23,722 nucleotides of DNA, taken from the NCBI GenBank assembly GCA_022822245.1, contig JAJECB010000301.1:1-23722 (forward strand), read 5' to 3'. The notes beneath the pieces are model-generated. The model ran no database searches, was not told the DNA's origin, and worked only from the letters and a program-made list of their open reading frames with translations. Positions 1 through 6,997 of this stretch are shown piece by piece. The number at the start of each line of letters is the position of its first letter. The first letter of the stretch is position 1. The stretch is from Gammaproteobacteria bacterium. Lineage in GTDB: Bacteria; Pseudomonadota; Gammaproteobacteria; HK1. The translations under genes and the position numbers were made by a program.

Positions 1-678
1 GCCTACAACGAGTTCCGCGACCTCTACCGCGACAGCATCAACGACCTCTCCATTGGTCGATCGCAGTGGGCCAGCCAGCTCCAGGTGGCCATGGGCGAGA
101 CCGAGGTCGACCATACTCTCGACGCCTTCGAGCGGGCCGCACTCCTCAATGTCGGAGCGTTGTTCGACCATGTCGACCGGGCGGTGCTCGAACGGGCGGC
201 AAGGGCGCTGACGGGCGCCCGCCAGGTGCTCGTCGCCGGAACGTTCGAGTCTCATTCGGCCGCCAACTATTTCCATTGCGTCGGGGCCATGGGCTTTCGC
301 AACTGGCACCTGCTGACGTGGCACAACGGCGAGTCCACCTTTCGGGTGGATTCATTGACCGGCGATGACGTGATGGTCGGAATCTCGATCGAGCCCTGGG
401 CGGTCGAGACCGTCAACGTGGCCCGCCACGCCCGGGAGAGCGGCGCCCGGGTGGTCGGCATCACCGACCGGCGGACTTCGCCGCTTGCCGCGTACTCGGA
501 CGACATCCTGCTCGTTCCCGTCCAGAGCCCGAGCTTCTTCCCGTCCTACGTGGCCGTCACCGCGCTTGTCGAGGTGCTGGTGGGCACGGTGGTCGCCCGG
601 GGAGCGAAGTCGGTCGTCGAGAAGATCGACGACCTGGAGCGATGTCGCCGCGAGATGGGGGCATACTGGAAGGACTGA
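1..678 (+). CDS. MurR/RpiR-family transcriptional regulator with SIS domain (5' end missing)
   Basis: The frame is open from the first base, so the N-terminal helix-turn-helix lies outside the window; 225 residues are visible. The first visible residues (AYNEFRDLYRDSI) look like the end of an RpiR DNA-binding domain. From about residue 75 a sugar-isomerase (SIS) domain follows: a strand and turn with VLVAGTFESHS, then DDVMVGISIEPWAVETV, then ARVVGITDRRTSPLA, the usual alternating strand/helix order. In this family the SIS domain binds a phosphosugar or other small ligand and controls DNA binding. Regulation of the downstream TRAP and amidase genes is inferred from position only. A perfect palindrome (685-723) starts seven bases after the stop codon. 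Confidence 0.85.
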   Translation, partial: AYNEFRDLYRDSINDLSIGRSQWASQLQVAMGETEVDHTLDAFERAALLNVGALFDHVDRAVLERAARALTGARQVLVAGTFESHSAANYFHCVGAMGFRNWHLLTWHNGESTFRVDSLTGDDVMVGISIEPWAVETVNVARHARESGARVVGITDRRTSPLAAYSDDILLVPVQSPSFFPSYVAVTALVEVLVGTVVARGAKSVVEKIDDLERCRREMGAYWKD

Positions 679-684
679 GTCCGC

Positions 685-723
685 CGAGGCGCCTGCATGG
701 CGAGGGTGGATGCAGGCGCCTCG
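685..723. terminator. Perfect 14-bp inverted repeat after the RpiR gene
   Basis: Bases 685-698 (cgaggcgcctgcat) are the exact reverse complement of 710-723, with an 11-base loop. The hairpin begins seven bases after the RpiR stop codon and ends 45 bases before the next start. No T-run follows, so it is not a classical intrinsic terminator. It could be an RNA stem that ends or protects the regulator transcript, or a palindromic operator for the regulator itself. Confidence 0.5.
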
Positions 724-768
724 CGGCGCCGGGCGCCGCGGCTGGCGGTGGCGAGAAGGAGGATGGTG

Positions 769-1140
769 ATGGACCCGGCGACGAACGTCTTTGGTGAGCC
801 GATCGAGCCCTGCTCGGAGGATCCCCTCACCGGCTTCTTTCGAGACGGCTGCTGCAACACCTCGGACGAGGACTTCGGCCGCCACACCGTCTGTACCCGC
901 GTGACACGCGAGTTCCTCGAGTTCTCCCGTTCTCGCGGCAACGACCTCTCGACCCCGCGCGAGGAGTTCGGCTTTCCGGGGCTGCGCCCGGGCGACCAGT
1001 GGTGCCTGTGCGCGGCGCGCTGGCAGGAGGCGCTGGAGGCGGGGGCGGCCCCGAGGGTGGTGCTGCGGGCGACCCATGCCGCAACCCTGGAGATCGTCGC
1101 GTTCTCGGACCTCAAGCGCCACGCCATCGATCTTTCCTGA
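769..1140 (+). CDS. DUF2237 family protein
   Basis: The 123-residue product has the DUF2237 pattern throughout: an N-terminal NVFGEPIEPCSEDPLTGFFRDG block, then C-N-T-S-D-E-D-F-G-x-H-T-V-C, a central LEFSRSRGNDLSTP segment and a late PGDQWCLCAARW block. The family has no assigned enzymatic role that I know of. Conserved Cys residues (CC near residue 26, then VC and CLC) suggest a metal or redox site, which is inference. ATG codons stand at 763 and 769. GGAGG at 758-762 sits six bases before 769, so 769 is preferred; 763 directly abuts the Shine-Dalgarno sequence. It follows the RpiR gene by 90 bp in the same direction, separated by the 685-723 hairpin. Confidence 0.85.
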   Translation: MDPATNVFGEPIEPCSEDPLTGFFRDGCCNTSDEDFGRHTVCTRVTREFLEFSRSRGNDLSTPREEFGFPGLRPGDQWCLCAARWQEALEAGAAPRVVLRATHAATLEIVAFSDLKRHAIDLS

Positions 1141-1513
1141 TCCGCCGGTCCTTGCCCGCACCGCCACCCCCTTGCAAACGCGGGGCGGACCATACAAGCG
1201 CGGGCTTCCAGCCCACGCGAAGCGGCTCCTCAACGTCTGCGCGGACAAGATGCCCGCTCCCAGGAGGGCGGTGGTCACGGGGCGTCGGTGCTCCCTGGCT
1301 GAGCTTCGTTCGCAATCAGGAGATCCGCTGGCCGCGCCGGTCCCGGATCCAGAGCGGCCACGACTACCGGTTCTCCGAGCAGTTCCTGCTTCGCGTTGAC
1401 TTCGCTCGCGGACAGGCTCTAGCCTAGGTCCGGTCGGACTCGCCGTAGCGGTTCTGGTGCCGGCCGATCCAGACGCCGGGTTCCTTGGAGAACAGAAACG
1501 GGAGAGACGAGAG
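1141..1513. other. Intergenic region upstream of the TRAP binding-protein gene
   Basis: These 373 bases hold no convincing gene. Frames that stay open here encode Arg/Pro-rich sequence typical of non-coding high-GC DNA. A small stem (gggct-tcc-agccc, 1202-1214) lies about 60 bases after the DUF2237 stop. A weak promoter-like sequence (1396-1425) precedes the TAXI gene. Confidence 0.5.
1396..1425 (+). promoter_or_regulatory. Weak promoter candidate for the TAXI binding-protein gene
   Basis: TTGACT at 1396-1401 is a good -35 element. A poor -10 follows, either TCTAGC at 1418 (16-base spacer) or TAGCCT at 1420 (18-base spacer). It lies about 90 bases before the ATG at 1514. This is the only sigma70-like -35 noticed in the gap, and the weak -10 keeps it a guess. 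Confidence 0.2.
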
Positions 1514-2485
1514 ATGAAACGAATTGCCACGATCCTTGGAGCCGCGGGAGTCATGCTGTTCCAGGCCACCACCGCCATGGCACAGAAAGTAGACGTTGCC
1601 GTCGGCACGACCAGTGCCCGGTCCAGCTTCTTTGCGTACTACGCCACGGTCAGCAAGCTTGCGACCGAGATGAACGCGCCGGTGCGCATCACCGTCTCCG
1701 AGACCGGAGGCATCGAAGAAAACCTGGCCCGCATGAGCAAGGGTCAGCTCAACGCTGGCCTCATCGCGATGCGGCCCCTCTACGAGGCCTACCACGGCGT
1801 CAGCGGCAACTGGAAGGACAACCCGCAAAAGCAGTTGCGGCTGCTCAACCTCTTCATGGTGGCTCCGCAGGCGTTCATGGTCACCGAGGGGTCCGGTGTG
1901 ACGTCGGTGGCCGGTCTCGCAGGCAAGAGGTGGAGCCCCGGCCACCGGGGCAGCGGATCGCAGAAGGCGACCATGCAGATCATGAAGGTGCTCGGCATCG
2001 AACCCGACTACTATCAGGGTGCCATGCCCGACCTCGTGGCGGCGACCAAGAACGGCGAAATCATCGGATTTTCCAAAGGGTTGCCCGGGTTGCGGCTGGA
2101 CGCGACGTTTCTCGACATCCAGACCACGCGTCCCATCCGCATTCTCGGCTTCAGTGACGAGCAAGTGACGCTTCTGAGGAAGGACTTTCCATCCCTGCCG
2201 CACCTGAAGCTCCCTGCCGCCCTTGCGAACATGCCGGAGGATCAGAATAGCTGGGCCTTCCTGCCCGGCGCGGCGGCCAACGCCGACATGCCTGACGAGG
2301 CCGCCTACTGGCTGACCAAGATCGCCATCGAACGCAGGGACGAGATCGCCAAGGTGTTCAAGCCGGCCGGGGAAACCGACCCGATCGATCTCACCTTGAG
2401 CGACGGCAACATTCCGCTCCATCCCGGCGCAGTGCGGTACTTCCAGGAAATCGGCAAGACCATCCCCGATCGCCTGATGCCGTAG
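1514..2485 (+). CDS. TAXI-family TRAP transporter solute-binding protein
   Basis: This 323-residue protein is the periplasmic substrate receptor of a TRAP (tripartite, ion-gradient-driven) uptake system of the TAXI class. It opens with a signal peptide: MKR, a hydrophobic core, and an AMA cleavage site near residue 23. The mature part begins VDVAVGTTSARSSFFAYYA, the first strand and ligand loop of TAXI receptors. IRITVSETGG-type, LNAGLIAMRPLYEAY and LAGKRWSPGHRGSGSQ segments match the family's two-lobe fold, and the length is normal. The start at 1514 is chosen because it begins the signal peptide and has GGGAG about nine bases upstream; an upstream in-frame ATG at 1457 would bury the signal peptide. 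The matching permease is 1 kb downstream, beyond an oppositely oriented hydrolase gene. The ligand cannot be read from sequence. Confidence 0.93.
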   Translation: MKRIATILGAAGVMLFQATTAMAQKVDVAVGTTSARSSFFAYYATVSKLATEMNAPVRITVSETGGIEENLARMSKGQLNAGLIAMRPLYEAYHGVSGNWKDNPQKQLRLLNLFMVAPQAFMVTEGSGVTSVAGLAGKRWSPGHRGSGSQKATMQIMKVLGIEPDYYQGAMPDLVAATKNGEIIGFSKGLPGLRLDATFLDIQTTRPIRILGFSDEQVTLLRKDFPSLPHLKLPAALANMPEDQNSWAFLPGAAANADMPDEAAYWLTKIAIERRDEIAKVFKPAGETDPIDLTLSDGNIPLHPGAVRYFQEIGKTIPDRLMP

Positions 2486-2512
2486 CCGGCCGGAGTCGGC
2501 CAACATGGTCGC

Positions 2513-2549
2513 CGCGGCGGGGACGGACTTCGGGTCCGTCCTCGCCGTG
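2513..2549. terminator. Long hairpin between convergent genes
   Basis: The arms ggacggac (2521-2528) and gtccgtcc (2534-2541) pair perfectly around a five-base ttcgg loop. The stem extends outward to 2513/2549, about 16 pairs with two G-T wobbles. It fills the gap between the TAXI stop (2485) and the hydrolase stop (2551), where a bidirectional terminator would be expected. There is no flanking T-run. It may instead be a partial terminator or 3'-end stabiliser that favours binding-protein mRNA over permease mRNA. Confidence 0.55.
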
Positions 2550-2550
2550 C

Positions 2551-3513
2551 TCACCCCTCGCCGACAGGGATCTCCATGAGGTCCTCCCCCCAGATCAGCA
2601 CCCCGTGGAAGATCGCCCCCATTTCCGCGGTTACGCGTTCACGTACCCCGTCCTGATCGATGGCGGGGTTGAGGTGCGTCACGACCATGCGCTTTACGGC
2701 TCCTTCCTGGGCAATCCGCGCGACGAGCTTGTGCATGGCATCGGCGATGTTGCCGGGCGGACGGCCGGGCAGGGCCGGGGCGCGGCCGACCATGGCATCG
2801 GCATTGGGCAAATGGAGATACTGGATCAGGAGGTCGGCATTCCTCGCGAGCTCGCGCAGGGGCGCGAAATGACCCTCGACGGCAGGATCGTCCCCGGACC
2901 GGTAGGCGAAGCCGCCATCCGTTCCCTGCACGAACGGGGGCGTAATGTCGCCGGTATAGGCCACCGTGCCCTCGTCGCTTTCCAGACGAAGGCCGTTGCA
3001 GGCAAGGTAGGGTTGGTGATGGGGCATGTCGACGTAGCTCAGCCGCCAACCGTTGCCCTCCACCACGTCGCCCCCCGTGAGCTCGGTAACTTCTCTCTCG
3101 GGACGACTGCGCCGTCCCGTCCCGCCGCGTTCGCGAAAGACCTCGAGGCTCTCGGGATGTCGGGTGCGGGCAGTGAGATCCAGGTCGAAGGCCCCGTCGG
3201 GACCGAACAGCCGATCGACGAAGCGTTGAAACCCCGGCGGACCGTACATCCTGAGCGGCGGAATCCTTCCCGAACCCTGGTCCCAACGGTTCAGGTACAG
3301 GCGGACGAAATCCACGCAATGGTCGTAGTGAAGGTGGCTCATGAAGACGTGAGTGACCTCCACGGCCCGCACGCCGGCCTGCAGTAAACGCCAATGGGCC
3401 CCTGGTCCGTGATCGAAGAGGATGACGTCCCGCCCCTTTCGAATGAGGTAGCCGGCCGACGCACGTTTCAGAGAGGGCACGGGATTTCCAGTGCCCAGGA
3501 GTTGAACCCGCAT
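2551..3513 (-). CDS. MBL-fold metallo-hydrolase
   Basis: The 320-residue product is a metallo-beta-lactamase-fold hydrolase of the broad RNase Z/arylsulfatase-like group. Visible metal ligands are H60-x-H62-x-D64-H65 in SHLHYDH, H165 or H166 in DMPHHQPY, D189 in AYTGDITP and H280 in VVTHLNP. The start MRVQLLGTGNPVPSLKRASAG and the DHGPG turn at 35-39 are typical. There is no signal peptide, so it is probably cytoplasmic. The ATG at 3513 has GGAGG six bases upstream; longer in-frame extensions lack family similarity. It lies antisense between the two TRAP genes, and its start overlaps the permease start. A role in hydrolysing the imported compound, such as a lactone, ester or amide, is inferred from position. 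Confidence 0.9.
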   Translation of the reverse strand: MRVQLLGTGNPVPSLKRASAGYLIRKGRDVILFDHGPGAHWRLLQAGVRAVEVTHVFMSHLHYDHCVDFVRLYLNRWDQGSGRIPPLRMYGPPGFQRFVDRLFGPDGAFDLDLTARTRHPESLEVFRERGGTGRRSRPEREVTELTGGDVVEGNGWRLSYVDMPHHQPYLACNGLRLESDEGTVAYTGDITPPFVQGTDGGFAYRSGDDPAVEGHFAPLRELARNADLLIQYLHLPNADAMVGRAPALPGRPPGNIADAMHKLVARIAQEGAVKRMVVTHLNPAIDQDGVRERVTAEMGAIFHGVLIWGEDLMEIPVGEG

Positions 3514-5515
3514 GGTTGACCTCCGTACGAAATCGACTTCCGTCCCGGGCCACGATACCAACGCGGGGGCACAATCCGAAGCGGTTGCGCCGGAGCGGTC
3601 GGTCCTGGATACGGAAGAGACGGGCCTTCGCGAGCGGTACTTCCGCCTCCCGCACTGGTTGCAGTGGCCGACGCGAGTGTGCGGCCTCGTGCTCGTCGCC
3701 TTCCACGTGGTGACCGCCTGGACCGGTGCGCTGCCGAACTTCATCCATCGCAGCGTCCACGTGGGCGTCGCGCTGATACTGGTCTATCTGCTCTTCGGCA
3801 CCGGCCGTGACCGGCGGCCGAGCTGGCACGATTATCTCTCCATGGCGCTCGTGGCGGCGTTGTGCATCAACATCGTCGTCAGCTACGAACGCATCATCGA
3901 GCTCGGTGCGGTCGGCTATCCGCCGCTCCACGACCTGATTCTGGGTGCGGTTCTGATTGTGATTGCCCTCGAAACCGGCCGCCGCACGATCGGCCCGTTC
4001 CTGCCGGTGCTCGGCGTCATCTTCCTCGCCTATGCCTACTTTGGCCCCTGGTTCCCGGGTCTGCTCGGGCACCGGGGGTTCGACCTCACCACGATCCTGG
4101 AGATTGCGTACACCACGACCCGCGGCATGTGGGGTCTGGTGACGGCGGTGATCGCCACCACGATCGCGATGTTCATCATCTTCGGGTCGACCATCAGCGC
4201 CACCGGGGCCGGCCAGGCGCTGAAGGGGATCAGCCTCTGGGTGGGCGGGCGCATGGTCGGGGGCGGCGCGTACGTGGCAGTGCTCGCCTCCAGCCTCTTC
4301 GGCACCGTATCGGGCAGCACCGTCTCCAACGTGGTGGCGACGGGGTCCTTCACCATCCCGATGATGAAGGGCCTGGGATACAACCGCTCCTTCGCCGCGG
4401 CGGTGGAGGCGGTCGCCTCCACCGGCGGACAGCTCATGCCCCCGGTCATGGGCGCGGCCGCCTTCATCATGGCCGAGTATCTCGGCATTCCCTACCGGGA
4501 TATCCTGCTGCCGGCCCTCATACCGGCGGTGCTGTACTACGGCGGCGCGTTCTTCGCGGTTCGCTTCTATGCCCAGAAGCACACCCTGCCGCCGGTGCCC
4601 AAGGAGCAGGTGGGCGGCGCCCTGGTCGTCTTCCATCCCATCCGGCTGCTCGCGCTGGTGATTCCGATCGGGCTGCTGATCTATTTCCTGATGGCCGGCT
4701 TCGACACGTCCCGGGCGGTGCTCTACGCCTTTGTCGGGGCCGTGGTCACCCACCTGGGGTTCGGCTCGCTGGCTCGCCTCAGGGAACGGCTGATCGTGCT
4801 CTGGCACGCCCTCGAAGGCGCCGCGGTCGCGCTGGCGGTGATCACGCCGCTCGCGCTTTGCGCACAACTTGTGGTGATGACGGTGGGCACCACCGGCATC
4901 GGCATCAAGCTGAGCGAGTTCATCATCTCCATGAGCGAAGGTAACCAGCCGTTCGCCCTTGCCCTGTCGGCCGTGGTGGCGATCGTGCTCGGCATGGGCC
5001 TTCCGACTCCCGCCGCCTACGTGGTGGCCGCCGCGGTGCTGGCGCCGACGGTGACCGGCATGGGAGTCCCCGAGTTCTCGGCCCACCTCTTCATGTTCTA
5101 CTTCGCCGTCATGTCGGCGATCACCCCGCCCGTATGCGCCGCCGTCTACGTCGCCGCAAACGTTGCCAACGCTCCGTGGCTGGTCGTGGCCCGCTACGCG
5201 ATGGCGCTGGCGCTCCCGGGCCTGATTGTGCCGTTCCTGTTCGTGGCTGCACCGGAGTACTTGGCGCGTGGACCGTTCCTTACCGTGATCCTCGCCAGCG
5301 TCACCGGGCTGTTCGGAGTCGCCTGTCTCGCCGCGTGCACCATGGGCTTCCTGATCGCGCCGGCCAACTGGTGGCAACGACTGTGCCTGGGTGGGGCCGC
5401 TCTGCTGCTGCTGCTCGCGGGGTGGGCCACCGATCTGGTCGGCCTCGCGTTGGCCGCCCTCGTGCTTGTCACCCAGGTGGCGAGGCGGCGGAAGGCACCG
5501 CCCAAAGGCACATGA
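3512..5515 (+). CDS. TRAP transporter fused permease subunit (DctQM type)
   Basis: The 667-residue membrane protein fuses the small (four-helix) and large (DctM-like) TRAP permease subunits, as is usual for TAXI systems. After a polar N-terminus of about 50 residues come hydrophobic helices near 52-72, 82-95, 108-124 and 142-155, then the large domain. Hallmarks are GTVSGSTVSNVVATGSF near 264-280, ASTGGQLMPPVMGAAAF near 302-318 and GLPTPAAYVVAAAV near 493. It couples substrate import to an ion gradient and works with the TAXI protein encoded at 1514-2485. ATG 3512 has AGGAG ten bases upstream; both lie inside the opposing hydrolase gene. A later start is possible because family similarity begins near residue 33. 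The next gene (amidase 1) is convergent, 75 bp away. Confidence 0.92.
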   Translation: MVDLRTKSTSVPGHDTNAGAQSEAVAPERSVLDTEETGLRERYFRLPHWLQWPTRVCGLVLVAFHVVTAWTGALPNFIHRSVHVGVALILVYLLFGTGRDRRPSWHDYLSMALVAALCINIVVSYERIIELGAVGYPPLHDLILGAVLIVIALETGRRTIGPFLPVLGVIFLAYAYFGPWFPGLLGHRGFDLTTILEIAYTTTRGMWGLVTAVIATTIAMFIIFGSTISATGAGQALKGISLWVGGRMVGGGAYVAVLASSLFGTVSGSTVSNVVATGSFTIPMMKGLGYNRSFAAAVEAVASTGGQLMPPVMGAAAFIMAEYLGIPYRDILLPALIPAVLYYGGAFFAVRFYAQKHTLPPVPKEQVGGALVVFHPIRLLALVIPIGLLIYFLMAGFDTSRAVLYAFVGAVVTHLGFGSLARLRERLIVLWHALEGAAVALAVITPLALCAQLVVMTVGTTGIGIKLSEFIISMSEGNQPFALALSAVVAIVLGMGLPTPAAYVVAAAVLAPTVTGMGVPEFSAHLFMFYFAVMSAITPPVCAAVYVAANVANAPWLVVARYAMALALPGLIVPFLFVAAPEYLARGPFLTVILASVTGLFGVACLAACTMGFLIAPANWWQRLCLGGAALLLLLAGWATDLVGLALAALVLVTQVARRRKAPPKGT

Positions 5516-5590
5516 CACCGCGTTCCCGCGGGCTTTCCTCCGGTCGGCGGCGGGAGATGGCCGCTTCGGACATCGCGGCGGCGGCCGGTC

Positions 5591-6997
5591 TCACTCCGCC
5601 CTGACGGCGGCGCAAAAGGCGCTCGGGTCCGGCGGAGCGACGGAGCCCAGCACGGTCTCGAGCGTCCGTGCTACCGAGAGCACGCTCCTTTCGGCACGCG
5701 CCGGCCCCACCACCTGAAGGCCCACCGGGAGGCCCGTCTCGGGTCCCGTCAGGGGCAGGGTCACTGCGCACATGCCGAACGCGTTCACCGGTCGGGTATT
5801 CCGCGGCAGCCGAGCATGGAACCGTTGCTCCGTCGCGGAGCCGTCGAAAGCGGCCACCGGCGGCGGCAGGATGGGGCAGGTCGGCATGATCCAGGCGTCG
5901 TACCCTTCCATGCGGTCAGCCGCGATGCGGCAAAGCTCGCGGTGAAGCCGGATTCGCCCGATGTAGTCCTCCGCGGTGGCTTCGAGGCCGATGGCGGCCC
6001 GCGCTGCGATGTCCGGATGCATGTGCGCGCTCTGCGCGAGAAACCGTTCCCGCCCGAGCCCGGCGATCAGCTCGATTGGCGAGACGAGGGCGATTCGGCT
6101 TGTCGGCTCTCCGGCCTCGGGCAACGTGAACGGGTCGATTGCCGCCCCCGCCATCGCAATCCGATCGAGCGCGGCCAATACCGCTGCCTCGACGTCCGGT
6201 TCGAGGTCTTCGAACGGTACGTCAGGGCGCCCGAGGCGTAGCCCTTCCGGCGTGAGAGCGCCGGGCGGACATTCGCCTTCCAGGGCCGCGTAGGCAAGGG
6301 CGGCATCCTCGACCGTTCGAGTCAGGAGGCCAAGCGTGTCGAAGGTGGGGGACAGGGGAAACACGCCGTCCAGGGGCCACCGCCCAGCCGTTGTCTTGAG
6401 GCCCGCAATACCGCAAAACGCGGCCGGCAGGCGGACCGAGCCCCCAGTGTCGGAGCCGATGGCGAAGCCGGACATCCCCGCCGCGACAGCCACGGCGGAC
6501 CCGGAAGAGGAACCCGCGGCGCTGCGATGAACCTTCTTGTCCCAAGGGTTCCAGGGCGTCCCACGCGTGTGGGTAGCGCCGCCGAACGCGAATTCCACCG
6601 TCCTGGTCTTGCCGAGGATGACGCACCCGGCGCGTTTGAGGCGACGGACAAACGCGCCCTCCGGGCCGATGATGTCGTTGACGTCGACATTGGAGCCCGC
6701 CGTCGTCGGCATGCCCTCGACGGCCAGCAGGTCCTTGACCCCCACCGGAACCCCCATGAGCGGACCGAGGTCGAGCCCTGCCGCAAGCGCGTCGTCCATG
6801 GCCCGGGCCGACGCAAGGGCCATCTCGGCGGCCACGTGCTCGAAGGCCCCCAAGCGACCGTCGAAGGCCTCGATGCGGGCGAGAAACGCTTCGGTGGTGG
6901 CAGCAGAGGTGGTCGCGCCGCCGCGAAGACGCCGGCCAAACGCCGCGATGCCTCCCGAGCCCAGAGGGTCGGGCGGAAAGAGGTGCGGGGTGCTCAC
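5591..6997 (-). CDS. Amidase-signature family amidase, copy 1
   Basis: This 468-residue amidase has the Ser-cisSer-Lys triad of the amidase-signature family: K88 in VGVKDLLAVEG, S163 in the AGSSSGSA loop and nucleophile S187 in GSDTGGSVR. The K-to-S and S-to-S spacings (75 and 24) match fatty-acid amide hydrolase. Such enzymes hydrolyse a carboxamide to acid plus ammonia or amine. There is no signal peptide. The start is a GTG at 6997 that overlaps the stop of GGT-like 1 in GTGA, implying translational coupling. It is closely related to amidase 2 (8811-10205): long matching stretches run through the first 230 residues, and the C-terminal third diverges more. The specific substrate is unknown. 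Confidence 0.93.
   Translation of the reverse strand: MSTPHLFPPDPLGSGGIAAFGRRLRGGATTSAATTEAFLARIEAFDGRLGAFEHVAAEMALASARAMDDALAAGLDLGPLMGVPVGVKDLLAVEGMPTTAGSNVDVNDIIGPEGAFVRRLKRAGCVILGKTRTVEFAFGGATHTRGTPWNPWDKKVHRSAAGSSSGSAVAVAAGMSGFAIGSDTGGSVRLPAAFCGIAGLKTTAGRWPLDGVFPLSPTFDTLGLLTRTVEDAALAYAALEGECPPGALTPEGLRLGRPDVPFEDLEPDVEAAVLAALDRIAMAGAAIDPFTLPEAGEPTSRIALVSPIELIAGLGRERFLAQSAHMHPDIAARAAIGLEATAEDYIGRIRLHRELCRIAADRMEGYDAWIMPTCPILPPPVAAFDGSATEQRFHARLPRNTRPVNAFGMCAVTLPLTGPETGLPVGLQVVGPARAERSVLSVARTLETVLGSVAPPDPSAFCAAVRAE

Noticed and set aside
999..1427. Possible gene in the gap before the TAXI gene
   Set aside because: It begins inside the DUF2237 gene, resembles no family and has no ribosome binding site.
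2639..5518. Long minus-strand open frame opposite the TRAP permease
   Set aside because: Its translation is Arg/His/Gly-rich, without domains, and it mirrors the permease codons; it is a shadow of high-GC coding.
5516..5590. Terminator in the gap between the permease and amidase 1
   Set aside because: Only a six-base pair match (5524-5529 with 5550-5555) with a 20-base loop was found, too weak to call.
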